Shown here: positions 9,854 to 18,279 of the stretch, piece after piece
Numbering within the stretch: position 1 is the stretch's first letter
Layout of the letters: each line of letters starts with the position of its first letter
Assembly (NCBI RefSeq): GCF_019279795.1
Contig: NC_056725.1
Coordinates: 1,747,120,126 to 1,747,184,125 of the forward strand
Reading direction: 5' to 3'
Length of the DNA: 64,000 bases
From: Protopterus annectens
Lineage: Eukaryota; Chordata; Ceratodontiformes; Protopteridae
Translations under genes and position numbers: made by a program
The notes under the pieces: generated by a model
The model's database searches: none
What the model was told of the DNA's origin: nothing
The model's input: only the letters and a program-made list of their open reading frames with translations

Positions 9854-10748
9854 AAGCCCAGGGGTGACAGGTGCAAGCCGTCCCTAGCGAAGCATCGTGG
9901 CTTGTCGAGCATATCATCCCAGGCTGACAGGCATTGATCCCCTTTGAATGACACCAATACTTAAGCCAATTGTTGAAATTGATCATCTTGTCTTCATATT
10001 GTGGCATCATTCTTGGTGAGGGTAAGATGCTACTCAAGGTCAGGGTCATACCAGCCTGGGCTACATGCTCAGAGAGCTCCTCTATGTCTCTTTTCATGTA
10101 GTCCAGGGAGGTACGTCTTAGGTCATTCACACCAGCATGGACAATGACTGAGTCATATTTGTACTTGCCTTGGAGTGACCTGAGTGCTTGTGTTATGTGG
10201 TGGATCCTAGTGCCCGACAGGCAGCTCACCATGACCTTCTCCTTGTTCAGCCTGGTGAGCGGGACGTCAGTGTGCCTGATGATAGAGTCACCTATTACAA
10301 GTGTATCAGGTGTGTTGTTTAGCCTTAAGGGCTGTGACTGTTCAGCACACTGGCTTTGTGAGCTATGTGTTGCACGTGTTTTGTTTTGGAGTAGCGGTTG
10401 CTTGGGTGTCTGCTTTGGAGGTCTATGCTGCTTAGGCAGATTTTTATTTAGAGCCTCCGAGTATGTTTTTTTGTGTTTATGTGTTTGGTTTGCTGTCGTG
10501 GTAGGTCTATGTGAGACTGGAATTGTAGTGCGTGTGGTTTCCTTCTCCTCCTGACTGGTTTTGCCAGTACTGAGTTGAGAGAGCTTAGCCTCCAGTATGG
10601 CTATATGGTTGCATCTCTCATGTGTGTTGGAATTTGTTGGGAGGAGGAGAGGGTTGAATGTGTACATGAGGCAGTTGTAACATTGCCTCAAGATTCCCAG
10701 ATTCACCAGCTGGACCGGAGAGGAGATTGACAACTGACCTTTGGACAT
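9775..10748 (-). pseudogene. CR1 ORF1: SGNH/GDSL esterase-like protein
   Basis: ORF1 of CR1 and L2 LINEs often carries an SGNH hydrolase (esterase) domain, thought to help the ribonucleoprotein. The GDS block is LVIGDSIIRH and the GxND block is VIVHAGVNDL. The block with the catalytic His (DGLHLSPLGF) is present but in another frame, reached by a frameshift near 9940-9960, so the continuous frame ends in unrelated residues at 9819. The N-terminus, from 10,748, is Cys-poor with a Gln/Thr/Lys-rich linker. ORF1 overlaps the start of ORF2 (9853). Confidence 0.8.
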
Positions 10749-12025
10749 GCTAGAATAGTATTGGGAATTCTTTTATAATTGAAAAAAGGGCCAATGGGGA
10801 ACAAGGTACTCAAGGGGAGTTTGTGAGGGTGTAGTGCTTTTAATTTTTTAGTGCTGACTTATATAATTGCTTTAGTGAGCAAGTGCCAGGTAACTTAAAT
10901 GCAATGTGTTACAGGTAACTTAAATGCAAATTGACAAACAGTAACTTTCTTTCAAGTGAAACAAGGAAATAAGTACAGTAAGCAATGCAGATATCACTAG
11001 GGATCCACAGAAGCACTGAAAAGCCACATTTTAGGTGGAATTAGCGTTTCAGGGAAATAACAAGCAAACAAACAACAAGCATACAAACAAAGCTAGATTC
11101 AGCAGGCCTGGATCTAGTCTATGCTACAGCAAACAAGGTGTACCAATTTCAGTAAGAAACAGTTCAAATATGCAGGCACTATAAGCCTTTAACCAGAAAT
11201 TCCCAGCTCAGAAGGGCAGAGTCCAGCCTCTACTCCCACAAGAGTGCAGACCACAAACCCTTCTAATGTAAAATAACTGGCCTGAAGCCCAAGTGCTTAA
11301 ACCAGAATTAATACACTTTTAGAATAACAGACACTGAGCCCTCAATCAGCAGTTCCCAACTTAGAAGGATGTAAGCTACCTATTCTGCCACTACAGTGCA
11401 GACCACAAGCCTTCTTAATGTAAAACAACTGGCCTGAATCCCAAGTGCTTAAACGAGAATTAATACACTTTTAGAATAACAGACACTGAGCCCTCAATCA
11501 GCAGTTCCCAACTTAGAAGGATGCTACCTGTCCTGCCACCACAGTGCAGGCCACAACTTCCTCTAATGTAAACAACTGGTCTGAAGCCCAAGTGCTTAAT
11601 CCAAAAGACTTAGAATGATAGCTACACTTTAATCAAGTTACTACCAAGCAGTAATAAATACAATTTAATACTTTAAAGAATGCCTGGATTAGTGCTCAAG
11701 TTATACAAACAAAGCTAGATTCAGCAGGCCTGGATCTAGTCTATGCTACAGCAAACAAGGTGTACCAATTGCAGTAAGAAGCAGTTCAAATATGGGGGCT
11801 TATAAGCCTTTAACCAGAAATTCCCAGCTCAGAAGGGCAGAGTCCAGCCTCTCCTCCCACAAGAGTGCAGACCACAAACCCTTTTAATGTAAAATAACTG
11901 GCCTGAAGCCCAAGTGCTTAAACCAGAATTAATACACTTTTAGAATAACAGACACTGAGCCCTCAATCAGCAGTTCCCAACTTAGAAGGATGTAAGCTAC
12001 CTGTTCTGCCACTACAGTGCAATGC
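10749..12025 (-). repeat. CR1 5' UTR with tandem monomers and a 622-bp higher-order repeat
   Basis: A unit of about 152 bp recurs at 11,180-11,330, 11,331-11,482 and 11,483-11,620, and again at 11,802-11,951 and 11,952-12,015. The larger block starting agctagattcagcaggcc at 11,091 repeats at 11,713, a period of 622 bp. The array lies directly upstream of ORF1. LINE promoters made of 5' monomers are known in other LINE families, so this is a candidate promoter region. Confidence 0.8.
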
Positions 12026-13465
12026 AATGCAGTACTTCTTCCATTCCCCTTTGATAAAGAAAAAGTAAATCATCAATAAATCTATAATATCTAATAACAA
12101 CCCACCACAAAATGTATTTTTTATAAATTTACTCAGATTCAAACATACCCATAAAAAGGCTGGCATACATATGGGCAAAATGCGTCCCCATTGCCGTACC
12201 TTGTAATTGATGGTATAAAACCTCATCAGATTCAAAATAATTATGGGTTAAACTAAAATAGACCAAGTCCATAATATAATTAGCAAGGGGAGTATCTCCC
12301 AAGTACAATTTTAGTGCTTGCATTCCAAACTCATGCATTATATTAGTACTGTATTTAAGCTGTTAACATTCACAGTCACCTAAGACATCTCTTGGTTCCA
12401 TTTGATTTCAATATTTTATCAAGGAAGTCAAATTAGTCTTTAATGTATGAAGGCAACTGTACAACAGCATTCAATAAATATTTATGAAGTACCAAGCCAA
12501 TGTTGTGTAAAAAGTACTGGCATGGAGGGTGATACATGTTTTTATGTATTTTAGGCAGACAGTAAAAATAAGCTGTACCAGAACCATCAATACAAAACTT
12601 ATTTTTTAAATCAGCCTCAGAAAAATATCCTAACCTTAATCCTTTATGTAATAAATGTTGATACTCTTCTTTAGCTGCAAGATATTTCTTAATGTCTACA
12701 ACTTCATACACTTTACTATCATCTAAAAGTTCACGACACATACCTAAATACTATGAAAAATGCATTATTACAATCTTATTTCCTTTGTCCAAAGGTTTAA
12801 CAACCAAATCTCTGTTTGCCAAAATCTACTAAAGCCTGCCATTCATCCTTACTTAAGTTATAACATACCTGCTTTTTATTCATGTTAAAATTCCAAAACA
12901 CTTTTTCTGTAACAAAATCAGTCATAGCATGAAATTGTTGTATCCCTTCAAGTTTAAAAGGTGGCATGTAGACGTTGTCCTGTTCGATTCTCAGCTAGAG
13001 TGTCTTCTGTGTGGAGACATGCGTGAATGGGCGTACCTTCGTTGAAGGTTGTGCGTCAGTGCTGGCAACTCGGCACGTAAAAATCTACTGCCAACCATTA
13101 GCGGACTGGAGTTCTGCTGTGGCGACCCCTAACCGGGAAAAGCTGAAAGACACAACAACATACGTTGTCTGTATTCAACTGACAGTAAGCATTATGTTCC
13201 TCACCCAAACTGGATGCACAAGACACAAAAGTTTCATTAAATTCACTATCAACTTCTGACTCCACATAAAAATCATCTCCATAAGATCCATAATTTACAT
13301 CTTCAGACCCACTTAAATTATTAAAATAATCTTTCAAATGTAGCTTCCGGACCAGTCAGAATATTTCTATTTTGCATTCATGTAACCTAGGTAACACAGT
13401 AGGAATAAATTTCAGTCCACAATTTAGAGCTGAAAGCAAATGTTTGTTTAAAGTACAATTGGAAA
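12026..13465 (-). pseudogene. PLE-3 N-terminal region and reverse transcriptase, upstream part
   Basis: The minus strand encodes the front of a PLE protein. An acidic N-terminal stretch (about 13,170-13,337) is interrupted by a SINE. Then come LSKDEWQALVDF, MCRELLDDSKVYE (12,741), FYCLPKIHKN, matching the PLE motif LPKIHKN, and YHQLQGTAMGTHFAHMYASL (about 12,165-12,225), matching the PLE GTAMG motif. The RT runs into the CR1 insertion at 12,025 and resumes at 6841. Several frameshifts are present. The usual RPI after LPKIHKN is eroded. The PLE protein would be telomerase-like RT plus nuclease. Confidence 0.85.
12972..13169 (+). mobile_element. 5'-truncated tRNA-related SINE in PLE-3
   Basis: The body (about 12,980-13,161) begins near the B box (gttcgattctc). 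It shares the central block (tgcgtgaatgggcgtacc) and the tail (tgtggcgacccctaaccggg, then acaacaaca) with the SINE at 61,961. It is flanked by an 8-bp duplication, ACGTTGTC, at 12,972-12,979 and 13,162-13,169. The PLE reading frame lies on both sides. Confidence 0.7.
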
Positions 13466-14035
13466 GATTAGCTGGTAAAGTAATCAGGAATTTTGTAACA
13501 TATTATTTATTAGTAAACAAAAGTTTTAGCATAGATATTTTTGATATTTAAACACAGTTTTGAACCATGATTTCTAACATGTTACTATAGCTGTGTATAT
13601 CTTTTTTATTGTTTTTTTAATGCTTTTAAGCTTGATTATTGCCCTGTATTTGCCCTGCAACCACCAAGCACTTACTTGGATGAGATATTTGCAATTTTTT
13701 AGCAAAGCAATTAGAATTTGTTTATATATTGTTATGCTTCCATTTTTCTATGAATAAAATATGATTTTATAAGTAGTTATGTCTTATTTTAATATGAAAT
13801 CTGATCTGCAAGTTACGTATATAGTCTATAGTACTCCAATGTCAACAGACGTATTAACACGTATCTAGTAATATGGTTGCTTAGCTGACTGTTTTTATTT
13901 TATTTTATCACTTGAGGTTAATTGCTTGTGAAACGAATTACTAGATTTGATTGGCTAAACAACTTAGTTATGTATTTAAATTAGTCAGTGTTTTACAAAC
14001 ATTTGTTGGCTGATATCTTGTATTAGCTGTCTGTG

Positions 14036-14057
14036 ATTGGTTAGGGGATATTTAAAA
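14036..14057 (+). promoter_or_regulatory. CCAAT and TATA-like boxes in tail copy B
   Basis: ATTGG (14,036-14,040) is followed 8 bp later by atatttaaaa (14,048-14,057). The ribozyme-like core begins at 14,086, 38 bp after the TATA-like start, so a normally positioned transcription start would fall near stem I. Confidence 0.45.
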
Positions 14058-14080
14058 GTTTTTGGTTTGTTTATGCAAAT

Positions 14081-14123
14081 AGAATCTGAAGAAGGGTGGA
14101 AGCCACCCGAAAGTGTTCATTTT
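14081..14123 (+). ncRNA. Hammerhead ribozyme-like motif, tail copy B
   Basis: This is the best-formed of four copies. Stem I is AGAAT (14,081-14,085) with ATTTT (14,119-14,123). The core CTGAAGA (14,086-14,092) fits CUGANGA. Stem II is GGGTGG (14,094-14,099) with CCACCC (14,103-14,108), closed by AAG. GAAA follows at 14,109-14,112, and a minimal stem III leads to the putative cleavage site after C14,118. One extra A (14,093) lies between core and stem II. Minimal stem III is typical of PLE hammerheads. Confidence 0.6.
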
Positions 14124-14202
14124 TATCCTGTTTTTGTTCGTTCCAATAAACTCATTTATGCTTACAGCTATGGTGACTGCACTGGTTATCTTTGGAATAT
14201 GT

Positions 14203-14481
14203 TGCAGCGGTAGAGTTGTTGCCTCACAGCAAGAGGTTCTCCCGTTCGATTCCCGGCTGGAGTGCGGGGAGTGCCTTCTGTGTGGAGTCTGCATGTCCTC
14301 CCCTCGGTTGGTTGGGCATTCGAAAGGCATGCGTAAACTGGCGTGCCTTCGCTGAAGGTTGAACGTCGAGCTGGCACCAAGGGCGTTCGTGAAAAGCAAC
14401 TGCCAATCATTAGCGGACCGGAGTTCTGCTGTGGCAACCCCTAACTGAGAAAAGCTGAAAGACAACAACAACAACAACAAC
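14203..14481 (+). mobile_element. tRNA-related SINE in tail copy B
   Basis: It is absent from the homologous place in copy A (about 6311). It starts with an A-box-like gcggtagagttgttgcctc, has the B-box-like gttcgattcccggctgg (14,243-14,259), the shared central and tail blocks, and ends in (ACA)n. It is non-coding. Confidence 0.8.
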
Positions 14482-14646
14482 ATACAGAGAGAGTGACTGA
14501 ACTATGTTTCTGTTGCAATGAGGATTGCTGATAATCAAGTAGTGAAGATGATGCATTAAACAGGGTGATACTTGTGAATATTCTCTTACTGACACCAGAG
14601 GTAGGGAAAGAGAACCTGTATGGAATCAGAGGAAGTACAGTTTGCT

Positions 14647-15980
14647 TTTGTTTCTACCAAGAGTTTGGATAGAAGAAAGAAGGCACTGTTAGAAGGAGAT
14701 AGTGTATCTCTGCTTCAGAGAATGCACATTTGCTGCCACCAAGAGTAAGTAGGAGAAAGAGTTTGAGGTGAACAAGAGTAATAATGGGGAACATACCACT
14801 GCTGCCACTAAGAGATGAGAAGCAGAAAAACTTGGTGTGTTCTTTTCCTCCATTACATGCAACAAAGGAGGCAGAAGACAATATTAGAATGAGTATTACC
14901 TGAGAATGCACCCCCTGCCACCAAAGAAAAATATGGAATGTGATTAAGGATAGGAACATTTGCCTTGTTGCCATAAAAGACCAGGAAAAGAGAAATAATA
15001 CAATGTTTGAAATAGTCGAAGGAGTATTTAAGCAATAACCTACGAGTGGGTGTGAGTGTATTAGGATTTACCCACGGTTGGAGTGGTTTGAACACAAGAG
15101 TGAAAATGATATTATTTAAGAAAGAAATTACTTACCTTTGTTAAATAATGTCTTTGTGTAATAGTCCTGTAGTTTTCCTCTATGTTCTTCCACCTTTTCT
15201 GATGTACTGGGCATGCATATGGGACTACATTCCCATTTGCACAGTAAATCAGTGTAGTGTGAGGAAAGCAATGGAGAAGAGAGAATCACTGTCGCCTTTT
15301 TTTTTTTTTTTTTGACTGAGATTTTACTACAGACAGCCTAAACACAATGAAAATCGGCTACAATTCTGATTATTTATTTTTGCAGAATGTACCTGATTTT
15401 TCTCTAATTTTGCTGTACTGCAAACATATGCAGCTAGAAAAGTCTGGCCACTCAATGGTATTTCAGCGGCTGGACGTTTTTAATTTATATATCTGCAGTT
15501 TACAGCAGGCACACTGGTTGGGCCGTCCAATCAACAAGCATGTTTGTGAATAACAATGACCCTTCGTTGTATAATAGTGAAGACTGTACCGTTACTGACA
15601 TCAAGTGAAAATAAGAAAAAAGATTAGAGGTTGAGAGAATAAGGCAAATTTATCCTTGCTGCAAAAAGAAATGAAAGAAAGAACTCTGGAAGGAAAAGAA
15701 CAGAAGGTGAAACTGAAGATTAAAAGAGTATGGAAAGTCTACTACAAGAGCAACGGACTGGGTGCAATTTGAGAAGAAGTGCAAGGGAAGAATAAACTTA
15801 GTTACATAAAGGGAAAAAAAGAGTGGAATAAAAAATGCCAGAAAGGGGGACATTTACCCCTGCTTCTTCACAGGCAATGCAGGAAGGGATGAAGTATTGG
15901 GTGTGAGTATAACAGTAACCTTTCTCTCACTGAGAGAAAAAGTTAAGGAGGCCTGAGAAGTCTCTGCTGCCACAGAGAAT
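14647..15980. repeat. Purine-rich degenerate repeat region
   Basis: A recurring block like gctgccaccaagag is followed by A/G-rich text. It appears near 14,727, 14,798, 14,912, 14,957, 15,656, 15,853 and 15,967. A T19 run lies at 15,296-15,314. Open frames here carry no recognisable domain. Confidence 0.35.
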
Positions 15981-16234
15981 AAAGTAAGGATGTGCAGGTG
16001 GATAAGATGAGAGTAAGGAAATGATTACATGAGTGAACTATAACCAGTGGTGTTGGGTGAGGGGGTGAGGGAACAGTTCCAGACAGTATCCAAAAACAGA
16101 CAAAAGTTAAATTTCCCACATTGAAATGCACCAAACTTGACACATCCTCACCTAAGATTATTCCATCAGTGGTGTGATAGGCACTAAACCATGTTTTATA
16201 TTTAGAAATAAAAAAAACCTTAAATAGATGTTAT

Positions 16235-16960
16235 GCTATGGGAACAGCAATATAATATGGAATATGGAATTTGGTACATTTCCATGTGGGAACTGCAACT
16301 TTTGTCTGTTTTTGGATAGTGATAGTAGTTTCTTAACATCCCGTGACCAACAAGAAATATTTTTTCAGGGTAGTAGCAAATTGTCTTACAGGTCATATAC
16401 TCTATTTGGCTCATTGTCAGCTATGTAGACAGTTTTGTATAGGGAAGATGGATCGCTGCTTCAGGGACAGAACCAGGGAACACATCCGTGACATTAGACA
16501 GGGCAATGTTCTGAATTCTCTTGCTAAACATGTTATGGACAAGGGTGATGATCACTGTTTTAAATTTAAGCTAATTGAGATTATCAAATTAGGAGAGACA
16601 TTGGGAGATGTCAAGAATATTACAGAATATAGTTACACTAGATACTGAACTTAACAAGCAGATACGTGCCAAGGTTTGAATGGTAAGTTCTCCTTGAGAC
16701 CTAATTTAAAACAGAGGACATCTTTGTACATCAAGTGATTTTTAATTAATCAATTACGTATCTTAAGTTTCATTGGATAGAGAAATGTATTTATTGTGTT
16801 TAGAAAGTGCTGTCTTTGTGGTCTGAAGGAGCAGTCTCTGCGAAAGCATTTACCGTGTTTTAATATTTTTAAGTTTTACTGTGCTTTATTAAACTTTTCC
16901 ATCTAGACTGCACGATTCCTTTTCTTCTGCATATTTTACCATTCGGAACTTGGCTGGTGT
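16235..16960 (+). pseudogene. PLE-4, GIY-YIG end and 3' tail
   Basis: The relic begins with the Cys pair segment GTFPCGNCNFC (about 16,270). A frameshift near 16,360 leads into LYLAHCQLCRQFCIGKMDRC, the GIY-YIG core with CIG replacing YIG. It continues with the conserved RDRTREHIRDI, where the catalytic Arg is kept, then LAKHVMDKGDDH. The frame decays by 16,648. The 3' tail holds ATTGG (16,772), a TATA-like block (16,788) and a hammerhead-like hairpin. The element is 5'-truncated. Confidence 0.8.
16818..16853 (+). ncRNA. Hammerhead-like motif in PLE-4
   Basis: CTGAAGGA (16,823-16,830) is followed by a 4-bp stem, GCAG with CTGC (16,831-16,841, loop TCT), then GAAA (16,842-16,845). The downstream ACC (16,851-16,853) can pair with GGT just before the core as stem I. 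The core has GGA in place of GA, so it is probably inactive. Confidence 0.4.
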
Positions 16961-17626
16961 GCTCTGTTGGTTTTATTATTCTTCCTTTATACCTTTATTA
17001 ACTTGCATATCCGGTCTGGATATCTTCCTTTCTTTTATTCATTTGTTACCACAGCTACATATACTCAAATGAAGGAGTTAACTGCAGTCACTGTCAACAT
17101 TGCTATTACTATATTTTTTTGGGTAGTCATACTTACTATTGCATGTTTTCTGCTAATAAAAATGTGAGAAACAGAGGCAGTTTTCTATGAATTCAGGCTG
17201 GTATTATCCTTATATATTATATTAAGAGTTTTTTCTGATGCTGATGGTAATAGGTTGCAGAGGTTTTGTATGAGGACCTCTGTGTTGCTGAATGTTGATA
17301 TACAATGCAAGTAAGCAATAATACCCAGCATGTTGGACATTATAAGGAAATAATGTACTGCCAAGGAATGTTGTGAGTCACAACAATGCAGGGAGAAGCC
17401 TTGTCACTTGCAAAAATTCAGTTATTTCTCTGTTATGACTACACTGGAGGGGCTGTTACATTAAGAACATGTCTCTTGTATTTATTGTAGTGGATTGCTA
17501 TGTTTTATAGGGATCATGCTGGTTTTATAACATCTGTTTTTGATGAATCTGTTATGTTGAAGCTCATGCAATGAATTATTATTATAGTGAGCATTGCTGT
17601 TTTCACTGGTTCATATGCAGAATATA
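16961..17626. other. No gene recognised
   Basis: This is AT-rich DNA between PLE-4 and the DIRS left end. A short hydrophobic open frame (16,967-17,167) has no recognised family. Confidence 0.5.
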
Positions 17627-17835
17627 AAATCTAATGTTGTTAATCTTCATTCATTCCTTACCGATGGCTGTTGGTTCCATCCTCTGAACCAAGTTGGCCT
17701 TATAACAAGCTTGTGCCAGCCAAAAACCTCTCTAGCTAAGCTTTTACCATTAGTGCTCCAGGTCCCTCTCCCTGTTAACGCAGATCTTGTTTGCTGTGTA
17801 GCCGAAAAGCCGTGTCAAGCCAGCTCTCAGCTAAG
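17627..17835. repeat. DIRS left inverted terminal repeat
   Basis: It is the reverse complement, with substitutions, of the right end. For example, ggccttataacaagcttgt here corresponds to acgagtttgttataaggcc at 24,218-24,236. It also contains ctaagcttttacc, matching gggtaaaagcttagc near 24,183. Confidence 0.85.
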
Positions 17836-18279
17836 TACTTAAAGTTTTTTGATATTAAAACCGTTTTCTGAATAATTTTCCTACCTTTTTTATTCTCATA
17901 CCTTTCTATAGTCTGTAGCTAGTTTAACCATTATTTAACTATCTCTTTTCAACTACCTTCTCAGTAATTCTTTTCAAAACAAGTTTATTGTTTTAACATA
18001 TAATTTTATACAAAAAATAGGTATTATTATAATATTCAACAAACAGATCAATTAATTAAACCATATGAGCCCAGTATCAGTAATTCTTAAGTACCATTGG
18101 TGGTACTGCCTTTTTCCCTTACACTCTGAGGTAAAATTTTATATAACATTGTTGGTATTTCCCGCTCCCTCCATTCTCTATATCGCTTTCGCTAAAAAAA
18201 AAAAAAAACCTTCCTCTATCTCTTTATTATTGTTTGTGATTAATTTGTATATACCGTTTGTATACTATTTATTTATTTA

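Larger units (their letters stand above)
6842..12025 (-). mobile_element. CR1 LINE, almost full length
   Basis: Read on the minus strand, this element has a tandem-repeat 5' UTR (10,749-12,025), ORF1 with an SGNH esterase-like domain, ORF2 with endonuclease and reverse transcriptase, a short 3' UTR (6842-6955) and a 3' end of TGAACCTA octamers. It interrupts a PLE reverse transcriptase gene. The flanks share only a possible 4-bp duplication (AAGT), and CR1 insertions often lack long duplications. It is broken by at least two frameshifts and one stop, so it is not autonomous as read. Confidence 0.9.
13462..14646 (+). mobile_element. PLE tail / pseudo-LTR, copy B
   Basis: This is the direct-repeat partner of copy A (4812-6495). 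It lacks the PLE-2 insertion but contains a SINE at about 14,203-14,481. It has ATTGG at 14,036-14,040, TATA-like atatttaaaa at 14,048-14,057, a well-formed hammerhead-like motif at 14,081-14,123 and an AATAAA at about 14,144. It abuts the start of the oppositely oriented PLE-3 body. Confidence 0.65.

Noticed and set aside
14203..14290. tRNA gene suggested by A-box and B-box-like text
   Set aside because: The same head occurs in several SINE copies with a shared body and (CAA)n tail. No cloverleaf with anticodon arm is evident.
14052..14595. Small host genes around 14.1-14.6 kb
   Set aside because: All frames fall within the PLE tail or the SINE and disappear in the homologous copy at 6.1-6.5 kb.
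13470..14646. Copies A and B as LTRs of a Gypsy or retrovirus-like element
   Set aside because: There are no TG...CA ends, primer site or polypurine tract. The content matches PLE tails, and the body between them is a PLE in the other orientation.
15110..15320. Possible host exon with splice-like ttaccttt
   Set aside because: The reading frame is short, there is no recognisable protein, and splice-like strings are frequent in such DNA.
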